Origin: Plantago major
Taxonomy: Eukaryota > Streptophyta > Magnoliopsida > Lamiales > Plantaginaceae
DNA length: 64,000 bases
Direction of reading: 5' to 3'
Assembly: GCA_026545765.1 (NCBI GenBank)
Contig: JAIFAC010000111.1
Span: 62,001 to 126,000 of the forward strand
Shown here: positions 10,249 to 21,553 of the stretch, one piece after another
How positions within the stretch are numbered: position 1 is the first letter of the stretch
Layout: each line of letters starts with the position of its first letter
Translations under genes and position numbers: made by a program
The notes under the pieces: generated by a model
What the model saw: the letters and a program-made list of their open reading frames with translations, nothing else
Told to the model about the DNA's origin: nothing
The model's database searches: none

Positions 10249-12902
10249 ATGTCTCTGAGTTATGCACCCGTTCTCAAACCAGAGAACTACGAGAAATGGA
10301 AAAATAACATGATGCTCCACCTAGAAGCCATAAGTGACGAAATGATCGACGTGATAAAGAATGGACCGATAGTCATTCAACAGCTTAAGCAAGTCATGGA
10401 GGTTTCTAATGGTAGAGACAGAGATCAAAGCGAGGGGTCTTCACAATCTGATGCGTCAACTAGTGGGAGACCTACTAGTCAAGTTATTTACGACCCAAAA
10501 CCCAAAGAACTCTGGACATCGGAAGATGCCAAGAGAAATCGTCTGGATGGTCAAGCTCGTAACATCATCATTAGATCGACACCTGAGCACATACAGTGTA
10601 AACTGTAAGTGCTAAACGGCAAAAGTTGCGCAATCGATTGAAGAAATCAGTTTAACCGAGAAAACCAAGGAAAACAAGTTCGAAGTTCTCAAGTTGAAAT
10701 TTCAAAATTTCAAACAAGGACCCACTGAAACTCTGGAAGAACTTGATTTCAGATTTACCACTCTCATGAGCGATATGGCTGCACTTGGTGAAAGCAACAT
10801 ATACTCCTAGTCAGAAAAGATTAAGACGATTGTCAGAAGTCTTAACCACAACTGGGAGCACACTAAATTCTTTTATTTCAACCAAGGAATGCCAAATATC
10901 AATCCAGTGGAACTTTTCTCTCACCTTGCAACAGTTGATTATGAAATAACTCAAAGAGAACAAACAACTGAAAAGTTGCAGAATGTTGCTCTAATTACTC
11001 AAGGAACTTGAAAAGAAGAAAAGAAAGGAAGAGATTGAGGATGCTTTTGCTGATAAGCAAAGGAGCAAATATGTCAGTCGAGAAATTGAGATAAGAAAAG
11101 ACAAAGAGAAGCTGAAAAAGCATCTAGGCTCAAACTATCACCAGTACAAAAATATGCAAAGCTCAATAACAAGCCATTTCGTAAAGCATCAAGCATCAAG
11201 AAGCAAAAATTGGAAACGATATCTGTTTCTATTGTCAGAAACCTGGTCACTTCAAGAAGGATTGTCCTGCCTTCAACAAACTAAAGACAGTTGGCAAGAA
11301 AGATAGAAGAATCTTTAGAAGAAGCCAGAAAGCTTTACTAACTAAAGAAAGAAAGAAAATCCAAACTCAACTGGATGCTCTAGACATTGAGACAGATTCT
11401 GAAGATGACGATTCAGATGACTCAACCTTACACCATCACCAGAATTATGTGGAGTTACTCATGGTATAATCGACTTCGGCCCTAAGAAGAATGAAATGTG
11501 TGGAGTTGCTGAGATTGACGGTCCAGACATCTCTAACATTGAAATATGTCTAATTGGCTGATGAGGTAACACATACTTCTTGTTATACTTATGAAAGTGA
11601 TGAAGAAGAAATAAAAGATCTAGAAAATCTCAGAAAGGAACTTGATATCTATGAAAGAGAATTTCTAATGATCCGAGCTAGAGCCGAAAATCTTGAAGAA
11701 GAAAAGAATTTTTCTTGCAAAGGAAAACTCTCAATTAATTAATATATCTAAGAAAAAGGATGCTGAAAATGCATTTCTCAAAGCTCAGATATCTGAGACT
11801 GAAAAGTCACATAAAGAAGCAATAGCTGAACTACTAAAGAAATGTGAAGATCTTCTTTCTGAGAATAAGGAACTCAAAAAGAAAGAATTATCTTTTCAAT
11901 CTTATGCCAAAGCTAGTGACACTCTTACTGAAGTACAATCTTATTTAAGAGATCCTTCACAAAAGAAAGGACTTCGGCTGAATACACAGACATAAAGTTC
12001 TACCACTCTGAATAAAAGTGAGGAAAGAAGAACATTTGTCAGTGCTCAGCAAGATGGTTTCCAAGCAATCTATAGTATCGGTCAGAAGACAAAGACTGCT
12101 AACAAAGGAAAGGCAGTTGCGACTAAACCTTTGTGGGAAATACAAATCAAAAGGAAAATTGTTGTGTATGTCTCTGAAAAGAAACACGACACTGAAAAGA
12201 GTAAACACCCACAGTGCTATGTCTCTCAAAAAGGAAGAATTGCAGGTGCTGGCAAATTCTCCTATATCACTTTTTTCTGGAAAGAAAATAGATCAACCAG
12301 AGACTAGCAAAGCTGCTGTGAAAAGATCTCAGGTGGCTTCAAGTGCTTGAAATGGTATTTGCTATAAAGGCATCGGGAAACAACTTGCTCATGAATACAA
12401 ACAGGAGCAAGAACGATGGCTAAAAGCTAGAGTTGCTCAAAGCAATTATCAGAAGTGGAAGATGAATCAAGCCACTGAAAATCTTAATGCCAGGACTAGA
12501 AGAAATCTGGCAAGGAAAGCTAAGTTTGCTGAAAAGCAGACTCATAAACCTGACAGGTATCTGAAAGCACCAAATGGAGTACCTAGGAAAGCACCAAATG
12601 GAGTACCTAGGAAAAATGAAGAGACTGAAAAGTCTATCTCTTCAGAGAAGAATCCAGAGACTTCCAAGATCTCTGAGGAACAAGTATCTGAACCTTTTGT
12701 AGAGAAGGTACTTCATTCAGATATCTATACTCTTCAAAGAACAAATCTCTGATCATTTTTCTCAAACTAACACATTCTACTTAACAGGTTCAAAAAGAAG
12801 TAGAAGTTGCTGAGGAGTTGCCCACTCAATCCTCACAACATATGGAAATTGATGAGGCATCAAGGCCTTCATCACAAGAAAAGATTCCAGAGACTACACA
12901 AG
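10249..12902 (+). pseudogene. gag: Gag-tail fusion of deletion derivative, unit 1
   Basis: Starts MSLSYAPVLKPENYEKW at the ATG in the GCAGGTATGTCT context. The Gag N-terminal region is followed by a decayed patch near 10610-10670, the CCHC knuckle (11224-11265), and the coiled coil (11554-11990). The basic C-terminal region is HEYKQEQERWLKARVAQ. Near 12560-12620 a 24 bp block (KAPNGVPR repeated twice) leads straight into KNEETEKSISSEKN, which belongs to a tail-gene exon. Protease, integrase, RT, RNase H and the first part of the tail gene are all missing. A GT-AG intron of 80 nt (12708-12787) and 115 nt of the next exon follow, ending directly at the LTR with no polypurine tract. Up to about 12.0 kb the Gag differs from unit 2; after that it is nearly identical, so this unit is itself a recombinant. 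Confidence 0.75.
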
Positions 12903-14526
12903 TGTTAGATATTTTGTTAGGAATATCTGTTTAGATTTTGATCAGCAACATGATGACTTATCTTAGTTCAGAAAGGTCATTAGTACTCTTGGTTCACTTG
13001 AACATTGTAAAAGAGGAAACCCACTTAGTATGATAGACTAGCTAATCTTGTATAGGATGTTAGGTCTCAAAATGTAATTTTTATTTTATGAAGAAGACCA
13101 AGAAGAAGACATCCAGCAGAACAAGTTCAACGACATTGAAGATTTGAAGACTGCACAAGATTACTGAAATAGTTTTACAGATACCTTGGCCAGATATCTT
13201 GAAGACACGAATGGTTTATTAACAAACTGTGTCACAAGAGATATCTGAGAAATCAAAAGGTTCATATGAAAAACAAGGAAAGTGTCCACATATATCTACA
13301 CACAGATACCTTGAACTTAAACCACATTTCTGAAAAAGAAATATACATATTGCAAACAAAGTTGTTTCAATTAAAGTGGTATATGAAGATTGAAGATAAG
13401 GACGTGCTAAAACTCAGAGAACTGATAAAAATAGTCTCTGATACAAAGCATAGTTCCGTTGGCACTACATGACAAAAGTATAGTACAATGCATTAAATGC
13501 ATGGACAGAGATGTCTGTACAAAACGGTAGCTTCTGAAGAAAAAGACAAATCCGCTACAGCACTATACACAGATCGATAGTTTGAATTTGAGCCTAACGG
13601 ATACTATTCAACGGCATTCAAATTCATCTATAAATATCAACACTTAGATTGCTTGAAAACACACCTTACGAACTTACAACTGAACACATATCTTACTCTC
13701 TCAAGCAAACTACTTATCCTCAAGCTTACTGTTGCGACCAAAGCTTTTGATCTTAAGTAGCACTAAAGCTCTAAGTGTCCTGATCCTAAACAAGCACTGC
13801 TATCTATGAAAGAGTTGAATCGAAAGATCAAGTATCTGAGACTCATTCTCTTGAACATTTATCTAAGACTTGGGTCAGTAAAAGAACAAGATACCATACA
13901 TTGAAAAGTATATTAAGTATACTTGATTCACAGAGCTATCTGATTAACTGAAAATTTAATAAAGAAGCTCACCTGACAATCAAACCGAAACCAACACCAT
14001 AACTGGCGTGGAGTACATGAAGTACTTAGTTTGAGAAACTAAGGAATAACTCCAAGGTTGTTGAGCACAGGAAGTACTTAGTTTGGGAAGCTAGGGAACA
14101 GCTTAAAAAGGTTTCTGAGTACAGGAACTACTTGGCTGAGAAAGCCAGGGAACAACTCAGGGGGAACATTTGGTTGGGAACCATTTGTTTAGGAATCTTA
14201 GAATAGGATTATTGTAAGGTGACCTCAATTATCTGTTCTAGTGAATTCTAGGTCTCTGATAGACCAAAGTGGATTAGTTGGAGGATTACGCCACCTCCAG
14301 ATACCACTATACTTGTTGTGTTATTTTACCTTTCTATATTTACATTCCAGCAAAGCACACACACACACTTACTGTTTCTGCACTTATCTATCTTAAGTCT
14401 TCCGCTCAGAGTTTAAGTATCAGATATCTTCACAGATATCTGAGAAATAGTTTTTATCGACAAAAGTTTTAAAAGACTATTCACCCCCCCCTCTAGTCTT
14501 TTACTTTGCCGTTATCTGGACCTACA
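12903..14526 (+). repeat. LTR 2 of the inner array
   Basis: Starts TGTTAGATATTTTGTTAGG and ends GGACCTACA; 1624 bp. Very close in sequence to the LTRs at 17280 and 31780 throughout. Three hairpin units at about 14010-14160. Lies between the two deletion derivatives and serves as 3' LTR of the first and 5' LTR of the second. Confidence 0.9.
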
Positions 14527-14528
14527 AG

Positions 14529-14543
14529 TGGTATCAGAGCAGG
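14529..14543 (+). other. Primer binding site, array unit 2
   Basis: TGGTATCAGAGCAGG, intact initiator tRNA-Met primer site two bases after the LTR end. Confidence 0.88.
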
Positions 14544-14643
14544 AGGTTCACCAGCCTTCTGCACTGAACCTAGATCCCCAGATAGGTGAAGGAACTCTCT
14601 CCCTTTGCAAGGACTATATAATTTGTGTGTTAAGTGTGCAGGT

Positions 14644-17279
14644 ATGTCTCTGAGTGATGCACCCGTTCTCAAACCAGAGAACTACGAGAAATGGAAAAAT
14701 AACATGAAGCTCCACCTAGAAGCCATAAGTGACGAAATGATCGACGTGATAAAGAATGGACCGATAGTCATTCAACAACTTAAGCAAGTCAAGGAGGTTT
14801 CAAATGGTAGAGACAGAGATCAAAGCGATGGGTCTTCACAAACTGATGCGTCAACAAGTGGGAGATCTACTGGTCAAGTTATTTAAGAACCAAAGCCCAG
14901 AGAACTCTGGACATCGGAAGATGCCAAGAGAAATCGTCTGGATGGTCAAGCTCGTAATATCATCATCAGGTCAACACCTGAGCACATAAGTAAATCGGGG
15001 TGCTAAACGGCGAAGTTGCTCGCAACCGATTGAGGAAATCTGCGGAACCGAAAACCAAGGAAAACAAGTTCGGTTCTCAAGTTGAAATTTCAAAATTTCA
15101 AACAAGGACCCATCGAACTCCTGAAGAACTTGATTTACCACTCTCATGAGCGATATGGCTGCACTTGGTGAAAGCAACAGATACTCCCAGTCAGAAAAGA
15201 TTAAGAATATTGTCAGAAGTCTTAACCATAACTGGGAGCACACTAAATTCTTTTATTTCAACCAAGGAATGCCAAATATCACTCCAGTGGAACTTTTCTC
15301 TCACCTTGCTACGGTTGATTATGAAACAACTCAAAGAGAACAAACAACTGAAAAGTTGCAGAATGTTGCTCTAACTACTCAAGGAACTTCTGAAAAGAAG
15401 AAAATCAAGGAGGAGACTGAGGATGCTTTTGCTGCAAAGCAATTGAGCAAATATGTCAGTCGAGAAATTGAGAAAAGAAAAGTCAAAGAGAAGCTGAAAA
15501 AGCATCTAGGCTCAAACTATCACCAGTACAAGAGTATGCAAACCTCGCTGAACAAGCCAGCTCAGAAGGCATCATGTACTGAGGAAGCAGAAATTGGAAA
15601 CAATATATATTTCTATTGTCAGAAACCTGGTCACTTCAAGAAGGACTGTCCTGCCTTCAACAAACTAAAGACAGGTGACAAGAAAGATAGGAGAATCTTC
15701 AGAAGAAGCCAGAAAGCTTTACTAACTGAAGAGAGAAAGAAAATTCAAACTCAACAGGTTGCTCTAGATGTTGAGACAGATTCTGAAGATGACGATTCAG
15801 ATGACTCAACTTTAACATCACCAGAATTATGTGGAGTTACTCACGATATAATCGACTTCGGCCTCAAGAAAAATGAAATGTGTGGAGATGCTGAGATTGA
15901 AGGTCCAGACATCTCTAACATTTAAATCTGTCTTATGGCTGATGAGGTAACACATACTTCTTGTTACAATTATGAAAGTGATGAAGAAGAAATAAAAGAT
16001 CTAGAAAATCTCAGGAAAGAACTTGATATCTATGAAAGAGAATTTCTAATGATCCGAGCTAGAGCCGAAAATCTTGAAGAAGAAAAGAATTTTCTTGCAA
16101 AGGAAAACTCTCAACTAGTTAAGATATCTGAGAAAAAGGATGCTGAAAATGCATTTCTCAAAGCTCAGATATCTGAGACTAAAAAGTCACATGAAGAAGC
16201 AATGGCTGAACTACTAAAGAAATGTCAAGATCTTTTTGAGAATCAGAAACTCAAAAAGAAAGAATTATATTTTCAATCTTATGCCAAAGCGAGTGACACT
16301 CTTACTGAAGTACAATCTTATTTAAGAGATCCTTCACAAAAGAAAGGACTTGGGCTAAATTCACAGACATAATGTTCCACCACTCTGAATAAGAGTGAGG
16401 AAAGGAGAACATTTGTCAGTTCTCAGCAAGATGGTTCCCAAGCAATCTATAGTATCGGTCAGAAAACAAAGATTGCTAACAAAGGAAAGGCAGTTGCGAC
16501 TAAACCTTTGTGGGAAAAATAAATCAAAAGGAAAATTGTTGTGTATGTCTCTGAAAAGAAACACGACACTGAAAAGAGTAAACACCCACAGTGCTATGTC
16601 TCTCAAAAAGGAAGAATTGCAGGTGCTGGCAAATTCTCCTATATCACTTTTTTCTGGAAAGAAAATAGATCAACCAGAGACTAGCAAAGCTGCTGTGAAA
16701 AGATCTCAGGTGGCTTCAAGTGCTCGAAATGGTATTGGCTATAAAGGCATCGGGAAACAACTTGCTCATGAATACAAACAGGAGCAAGAACGATGGCTAA
16801 AAGCTAGAGTTGCTCAATGCAATTATCAGAAGTGGAAGATGAATCAAGCCACTGAAAATCTTAATGCCAGGGCTAGAAGAAATCTGGCAAGGAAAGCTAA
16901 GTTTGCTGAAAAGCAGACTCATAAACCTGACAGGTATCTGAAAGCACCAAATGGAGTACCTAGGAAAGCACCAAATGGAGTACCTAGGAAAAATGAAGAG
17001 ACTGAAAAGTCTATCTCTTCAGAGAAGAATCCAGAGACTTCCAAGATCTCTGAGGAACAAGTATCTGAACCTTCTGTAGAGAAGGTACTTCATTCAGATA
17101 TCTATACTCTTCAAAGAACAAATCTCTGATCATTTTTCTCAAACTAACACATTCTACTTAACAGGTTCAAAAAGAAGTAGAAGTTGCTGAGGAGTTGCCC
17201 ACTCAATCCTCACAACATATGGAAATTGATGAGGCATCAAGGCCTTCATCACAAGAAAAGATTCCAGAGACTACACAAG
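14644..17279 (+). pseudogene. gag: Gag-tail fusion of deletion derivative, unit 2
   Basis: Same build as the unit at 10249-12902. MSLSDAPVLKPENYEKW start, a stop after TGQVI (14884), and a heavily altered patch at 14985-15130. A long open stretch (15146-15925) carries the zinc knuckle, whose first cysteine is replaced by tyrosine (IYFYCQKPGHF, 15609-15650). The coiled coil is at 15935-16372. The basic Gag tail runs in frame across the deletion junction (two KAPNGVPR blocks, about 16945-16990) into tail-gene exon 3 (EKNPETSKISEEQ). The exon ends at 17084 with GT, then an 80 nt intron (17085-17164), then VQKEVEVAEEL to the LTR at 17280. The identical junction in both units means they are copies of one deletion event. 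Confidence 0.78.
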
Positions 17280-18002
17280 TGTTAGATATTTTGTTAGGAA
17301 TATCTGTTTAGATTTTGATCAGCAACATGATGACTTATCTTAGTTCAGAAAGGTCATTAGTACTCTTGGTTCACTTGCACATTGTAAAAGAGGAAACCCA
17401 CTTAGTATGATAGACTAGCTAATCTTGTATAGGATGTTAGGTCTCAAAATGTAATTTTTATTTTATGAAGAAGACCAAGAAGAAGACATCCAGCAGAACA
17501 AGTTCAACGACATTGAAGATTTGAAGACTGCACAAGATTACTGAAATAGTTTTACAGATACCTTGGCCAGATATCTTGAAGACACGAATGGTTTATTAAC
17601 AAACTGTGTCACAAGAGATATCTGAGAAATCAAAAGGTTCATATGAAAAACAAGGAAAGTGTCCACAGATATCTACACATAGATACCTTGAACTTAAACC
17701 ACATTTCTGAAAAAGAAATATATATTGCAAACAAAATTGTTTCAATTAAAGTGGTATATGAAGATTGAAGATAAGGACGTGCTAAAACTCAGAGAACTGA
17801 TAAAAGTACTCTCTGATACAAAGCATAGTTCCGTTGGCACTACAGGACAAAAGTATAGTACAATGCATTAAATACATGGACAGAGATGTCTGTACAAAAC
17901 GGTAGCTTCTGAAGAAAAAGACAAATCCGCTACAGTACTATACACAGATCGATAGTTTGAATTTGATCCTAACGGATACTATTCAACGATATTCAAATTC
18001 AT

Positions 18003-18011
18003 CTATAAATA
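18003..18011 (+). promoter_or_regulatory. TATA-like box of the LTR promoter
   Basis: CTATAAATA followed by TCAACACTTAG is conserved at the same place in most LTRs of this family (about 1732, 4347, 9227, 13630, 32506). It is lost in the 3' LTR of element A, which reads CATTCAATATC. Transcription would start some 25-35 bases downstream, which puts the hairpin array inside the RNA leader. The start site itself is inferred. Confidence 0.6.
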
Positions 18012-18380
18012 TCAACACTTAGATTGCTTGAAAACACACCTTATGAACTTACAACTGAACACATATCTTACTCTCTCAAGCAAACTACTTATCCTCAAGC
18101 TTACTGTTGCAACCAAAGCTTTTGATCTTAAGTAGCACTAAAGTTCTAAGTGTCCTGATCCTAAACAAGCACTGCTATCTGTGAAAGAGTTGAATCGAAA
18201 GATCAAGTATCTGAGACTCATTCTCTTGAACATTTATCTAAGACTTGGGTCAGTAAAAGAACAAGATTCCATACATTGAAAAGTGTATTAAGTATACTTG
18301 ATTCACAGAGCTATCTGATTAACTGAAAAGTTAATAAAGAAGCTCACCTGAGAATCAAACCGAAACCAACACCATAACTG

Positions 18381-18560
18381 GCGTGGAGTACATGAAGTAC
18401 TTAGTTTGAGAAACTAAGGAATGACTCCAAGGTTGTTGAGCACAGGAAGTACTTAGCTTGGGAAGCTAGGGAACAGCTCAAAAAGGTTTCTGAGTACAGG
18501 AAGTACTTGGCTGAGAAAGCCAGGGAACAACTCGGGGGGAACATTTGGTTGGGAACCATT
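18381..18560 (+). repeat. Array of covarying stem-loops in the LTR leader
   Basis: Three tandem units of about 52-54 bp and one shorter unit, each holding an inverted repeat after AAGTA. Unit 1: CTTAGTTT, loop GAG, AAACTAAG (18400-18418). Unit 2: CTTAGCTT, loop GGG, AAGCTAGG (18452-18470). Unit 3: CTTGGCT, loop GAGAA, AGCCAGG (18506-18524). Unit 4: TGGTT, loop GGG, AACCA (18546-18558). Both arms change together from unit to unit (T-A to C-G, A-T to G-C), with G-U wobble at outer pairs. Equivalent arrays are in every LTR of the family: two units in element A, three in the inner array, four at 2140-2345 and five (reversed) at 56450-56710. Confidence 0.75.
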
Positions 18561-18909
18561 TGTTGCGGAATCTTAGAATAGGATTATTGTAAGGTGACCT
18601 CAATTATCTGTTCTAGTGAATTCTAGGTCTCTGATAGACCAAAGTGGATTAGTTGGAGGATTACGCCACCTCCAGATACCACTATACTTGCTGTGTTATT
18701 TACTTATCTATACTTACATTTCAGCAACACACAGACACACACTTTAACTGTTTCTGCACTTATCTATCTTAAGTCTTCCGCGCTCTGTATCTAAGTATCA
18801 GATATCTTCACAGATATCTGAGAAATAGTTTTTATCGATAAATGTTTTAAAAGACTATTCACCCCCACCCCCTCTAGTCTTTTACTTTGCCGTTATCTGG
18901 ACCAACAAG

Positions 18910-18924
18910 TGGTATCAAAGGTGA
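18910..18924 (+). other. Primer binding site of the long element (mutated)
   Basis: TGGTATCAAAGGTGA follows the LTR by two bases. The AGAGCAGG part of the consensus is altered, within a patch (18915-18950) where other CTGA sites also read CGA. Confidence 0.75.
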
Positions 18925-19023
18925 GGTTCACCAAATTTTCCAGACGAACCTAGATCCCCAGATAGGTGAAGGAACTCTCTCCCTTTGCAAGGACTATATA
19001 ATTTGTGTGTTAAGTGTGCAGGT

Positions 19024-21536
19024 ATGTGTCTGAGTGATGCACCCGTTCTCAAACCAGAGAACTACGAGAAATGGAGAAATAACATGATGCTCCACCTAGA
19101 AGCCATAAGTGACGAAATGATCGACGTGATAAAGAATGGACCGATAGTCATTCAACAGCTTAAGCAAGTCAAGGAGGTTTCAAATGGTAGAGACAGAGAT
19201 CAAAGCAATGGGTCTTCACAAACTGATGCGTCAACAAGTGGGAGATCTACTGGTCAAGTTATTTACGAACTAAAGCCCAGAGAACTCTGGACATCGGAAG
19301 ATGCCAAGAGAAATCGTCTGGATGGTCAAGCTCATAATATCATCATCAGGTCAACACCTGAGCACATACTGTGTAAACTGTGGGGTGCCAAAACGGCGAA
19401 AGTTGCCTGGCAACTGATTGAGGAAATCTGTGCCGGAACTGAGAAAACCAAGGAAAACAAGTTCGAAGTTCTCAAGTTGAAATTTCAAAATTTCAAACAA
19501 GGACCCACTGAAACTCTGGAATAACTTGATTTCCGATTTACCACTCTCATGAGCGATATGGCTGCACTTGGTGAAAGCAACAGATACTCCCAGTCAGAAA
19601 AGATTAAGACTATTGTGAGAAGTCTTAACCACAACTGGGAGCACACTAAATTCTTTTATTTCAACCAAGGAATGCCAAATATCACTCCAGTGGAACTTTT
19701 CTCTCACCTTGCTACGGTTGATTATGAAACAACTCAAAGAGAACAAACAACTGAAAAGTTGCAGAATGTTGCTCTAACTACTCAAGGAACTTCTGAAAAG
19801 AAGAAAAGCAAGGAGGAGACTGAGGATGCTTTTGCTGCAAAGCAATTGAGCAAATATGTCAGTCGAGAAATTGAGAAAAGAAAAGCCAAAGAGAAGCTGA
19901 AAAAGCATCTAGGCTCAAACTATCACCAGTACAAGAGTATGCAAAGCTCGCTGAACAAGCCAGCTCAGAAGGCATCATGTACTGAGGAAGCAGAAATTGG
20001 AAACAATATATGTTTCTATTGTCAGAAACCTGGTCACTTCAAGAAGGACTGTCCTGCCTTCAACAAACTAAAGACAGGTGACAAGAAAGATAGGAGAATC
20101 TTTAGAAGAAGCCAGAAAGCTTTACTAACTGAAGAGAGAAAGAAAATTCAAACTCAACTGGATGCTCTAGATGTTGAGACAGATTCTGAAGATGACGATT
20201 CAGATGACTCAACTTTACCATCACCAGAATTATGTGGAGTTACTCACGATATAATCGACTTCGGCCTCAAGAAAAATGAAATGTGTGGAGTTGCTGAGAT
20301 TGAAGGTCCAGACATCTCTAACATTTAAATCTGTCTTATGGCTGATGAGGTAACACATACTTCTTGTTACACTTATGAAACTGATGAAGAAGAAAGAAAA
20401 GATCTAGAAAATCTCAAGAAAGAACTTGATATCTATGAAAGAGAATTTCTAATGATCCGAGCTAGAGCCGAAAATCTTGAAGAAGAAAAGAATTTTCTTG
20501 CAAAGGAAAACTCTCAACTAGTTAAGATATCTGAGAAAAAGGATGCTGAAAATGCATTTCTCAAAGCTCAGATATCTGAGACTAAAGAGTCATATGAAGA
20601 AGCAATGGCTGAACTACTAAAGAAATGTCAAGATCTTCTTTTTGAGAATGAGAAACTCAAAAAGAAAGAATTATATTTTCAATCTTATGCCAAAGCGAGT
20701 GACACTCTTACTGAAGTACAATCTTATTTAAGAGATCATTCAGAAAAGAAAGGACTTGGGCTGAATTCACAAACATAATGTTCCACCACTCTGAATTAGA
20801 GTGAGGAAAGGAGAACATTTGTCAGTTCTCAGCAAGATGGTTCCCAAGCAATCTATAGTATCGGTCAGAAAACGAAGATTGTTGACAAAGGTAAAGCTGT
20901 TGCGACTAAACCTTTGTGGGAAAAACAAGTAAAAAAGAAAACTGTTGGGCATGTCTCTGAAAACATGACACTGAAAAGTGTAAACACCCACAGTGCTATG
21001 TCTCTCAAAAGGGTAGAATTGCGGGTGCTGGCAAATTCTCCCATGTAACATTTTCTGGAAAGAAAATAGACCAACCAGAGACTAGCAAATCTGCTGAGAA
21101 AAGATCTCAGATGGCTTCAAATGCTCGAAATGGTATTGGCTATAAAAACATCGGAAAACAACTTGCTTATGAATACAAACAAGAGCAGGAATGATGGCTA
21201 AAGGCTAGAATTGCTCAATGCAATTATCAGAAGTGGAAGTTAAATCAAGCCACTGAAAACCTGAATGCTAGGGCTAGAAGAAATCTGGCTAGGAAAGCTA
21301 AGTTCGCTGAAAAGAAAACTCAGAAACCTGACAGGTATCTGAAAGCACCAAATGGAGCACCAAGGAACACACCAAGGAAGAAAATAGTTCTTAACAATGA
21401 TAATAATCGTTCAACTAGAATTCCTCCTTATGTTCCTATCAGACAAAAGAATGTTCCAAGGAAATTCATTCAAAAATGGATTCCTACTGGAAGATTGTTT
21501 AGTCCTGATGGTTCCAACTTTAAATTGAGAACCTAA
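19024..21536 (+). pseudogene. gag: Gag of the long element
   Basis: The best preserved Gag here. The ATG at 19024 sits in CAGGTATGTG, so a splice-donor-like site overlaps the start. Order: UBN2-like N-terminal domain (residues 1-180), a TAA replacing GAA after GPTETLE (19522-19524), and an open stretch 19549-20328 with helices and the CCHC knuckle CFYCQKPGHFKKDC (20011-20052). An acidic DSEDDDSDD linker, a stop after GPDISNI, and a coiled coil (20338-20778) come next. Then a basic region broken by frame shifts and a stop ends with RT and TAA (21534-21536). That final TAA is also in element A. Only a handful of point changes keep it from being intact. Confidence 0.85.
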
Positions 21537-21553
21537 TCTCCTGCTTCTGTCAG

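Larger units (their letters stand above)
17280..18907 (+). repeat. LTR 3 of the inner array; 5' LTR of the long element
   Basis: TGTTAGATATTTTGTTAGG start, GGACCAACA end, 1628 bp. Carries the TATA-like box near 18003, three hairpin units plus a fourth shorter stem-loop (18400-18558), a CA-rich stretch near 18725, and the AGATATCT palindrome several times (for example near 17568, 17616, 18799 and 18813). Confidence 0.9.

Noticed and set aside
16361-16606. Minus-strand frames opposite Gag (also near 11957, 20767 and 20865)
   Set aside because: The opposite strand has the recognised Gag sequence, repeated in three copies; these are antisense shadows.
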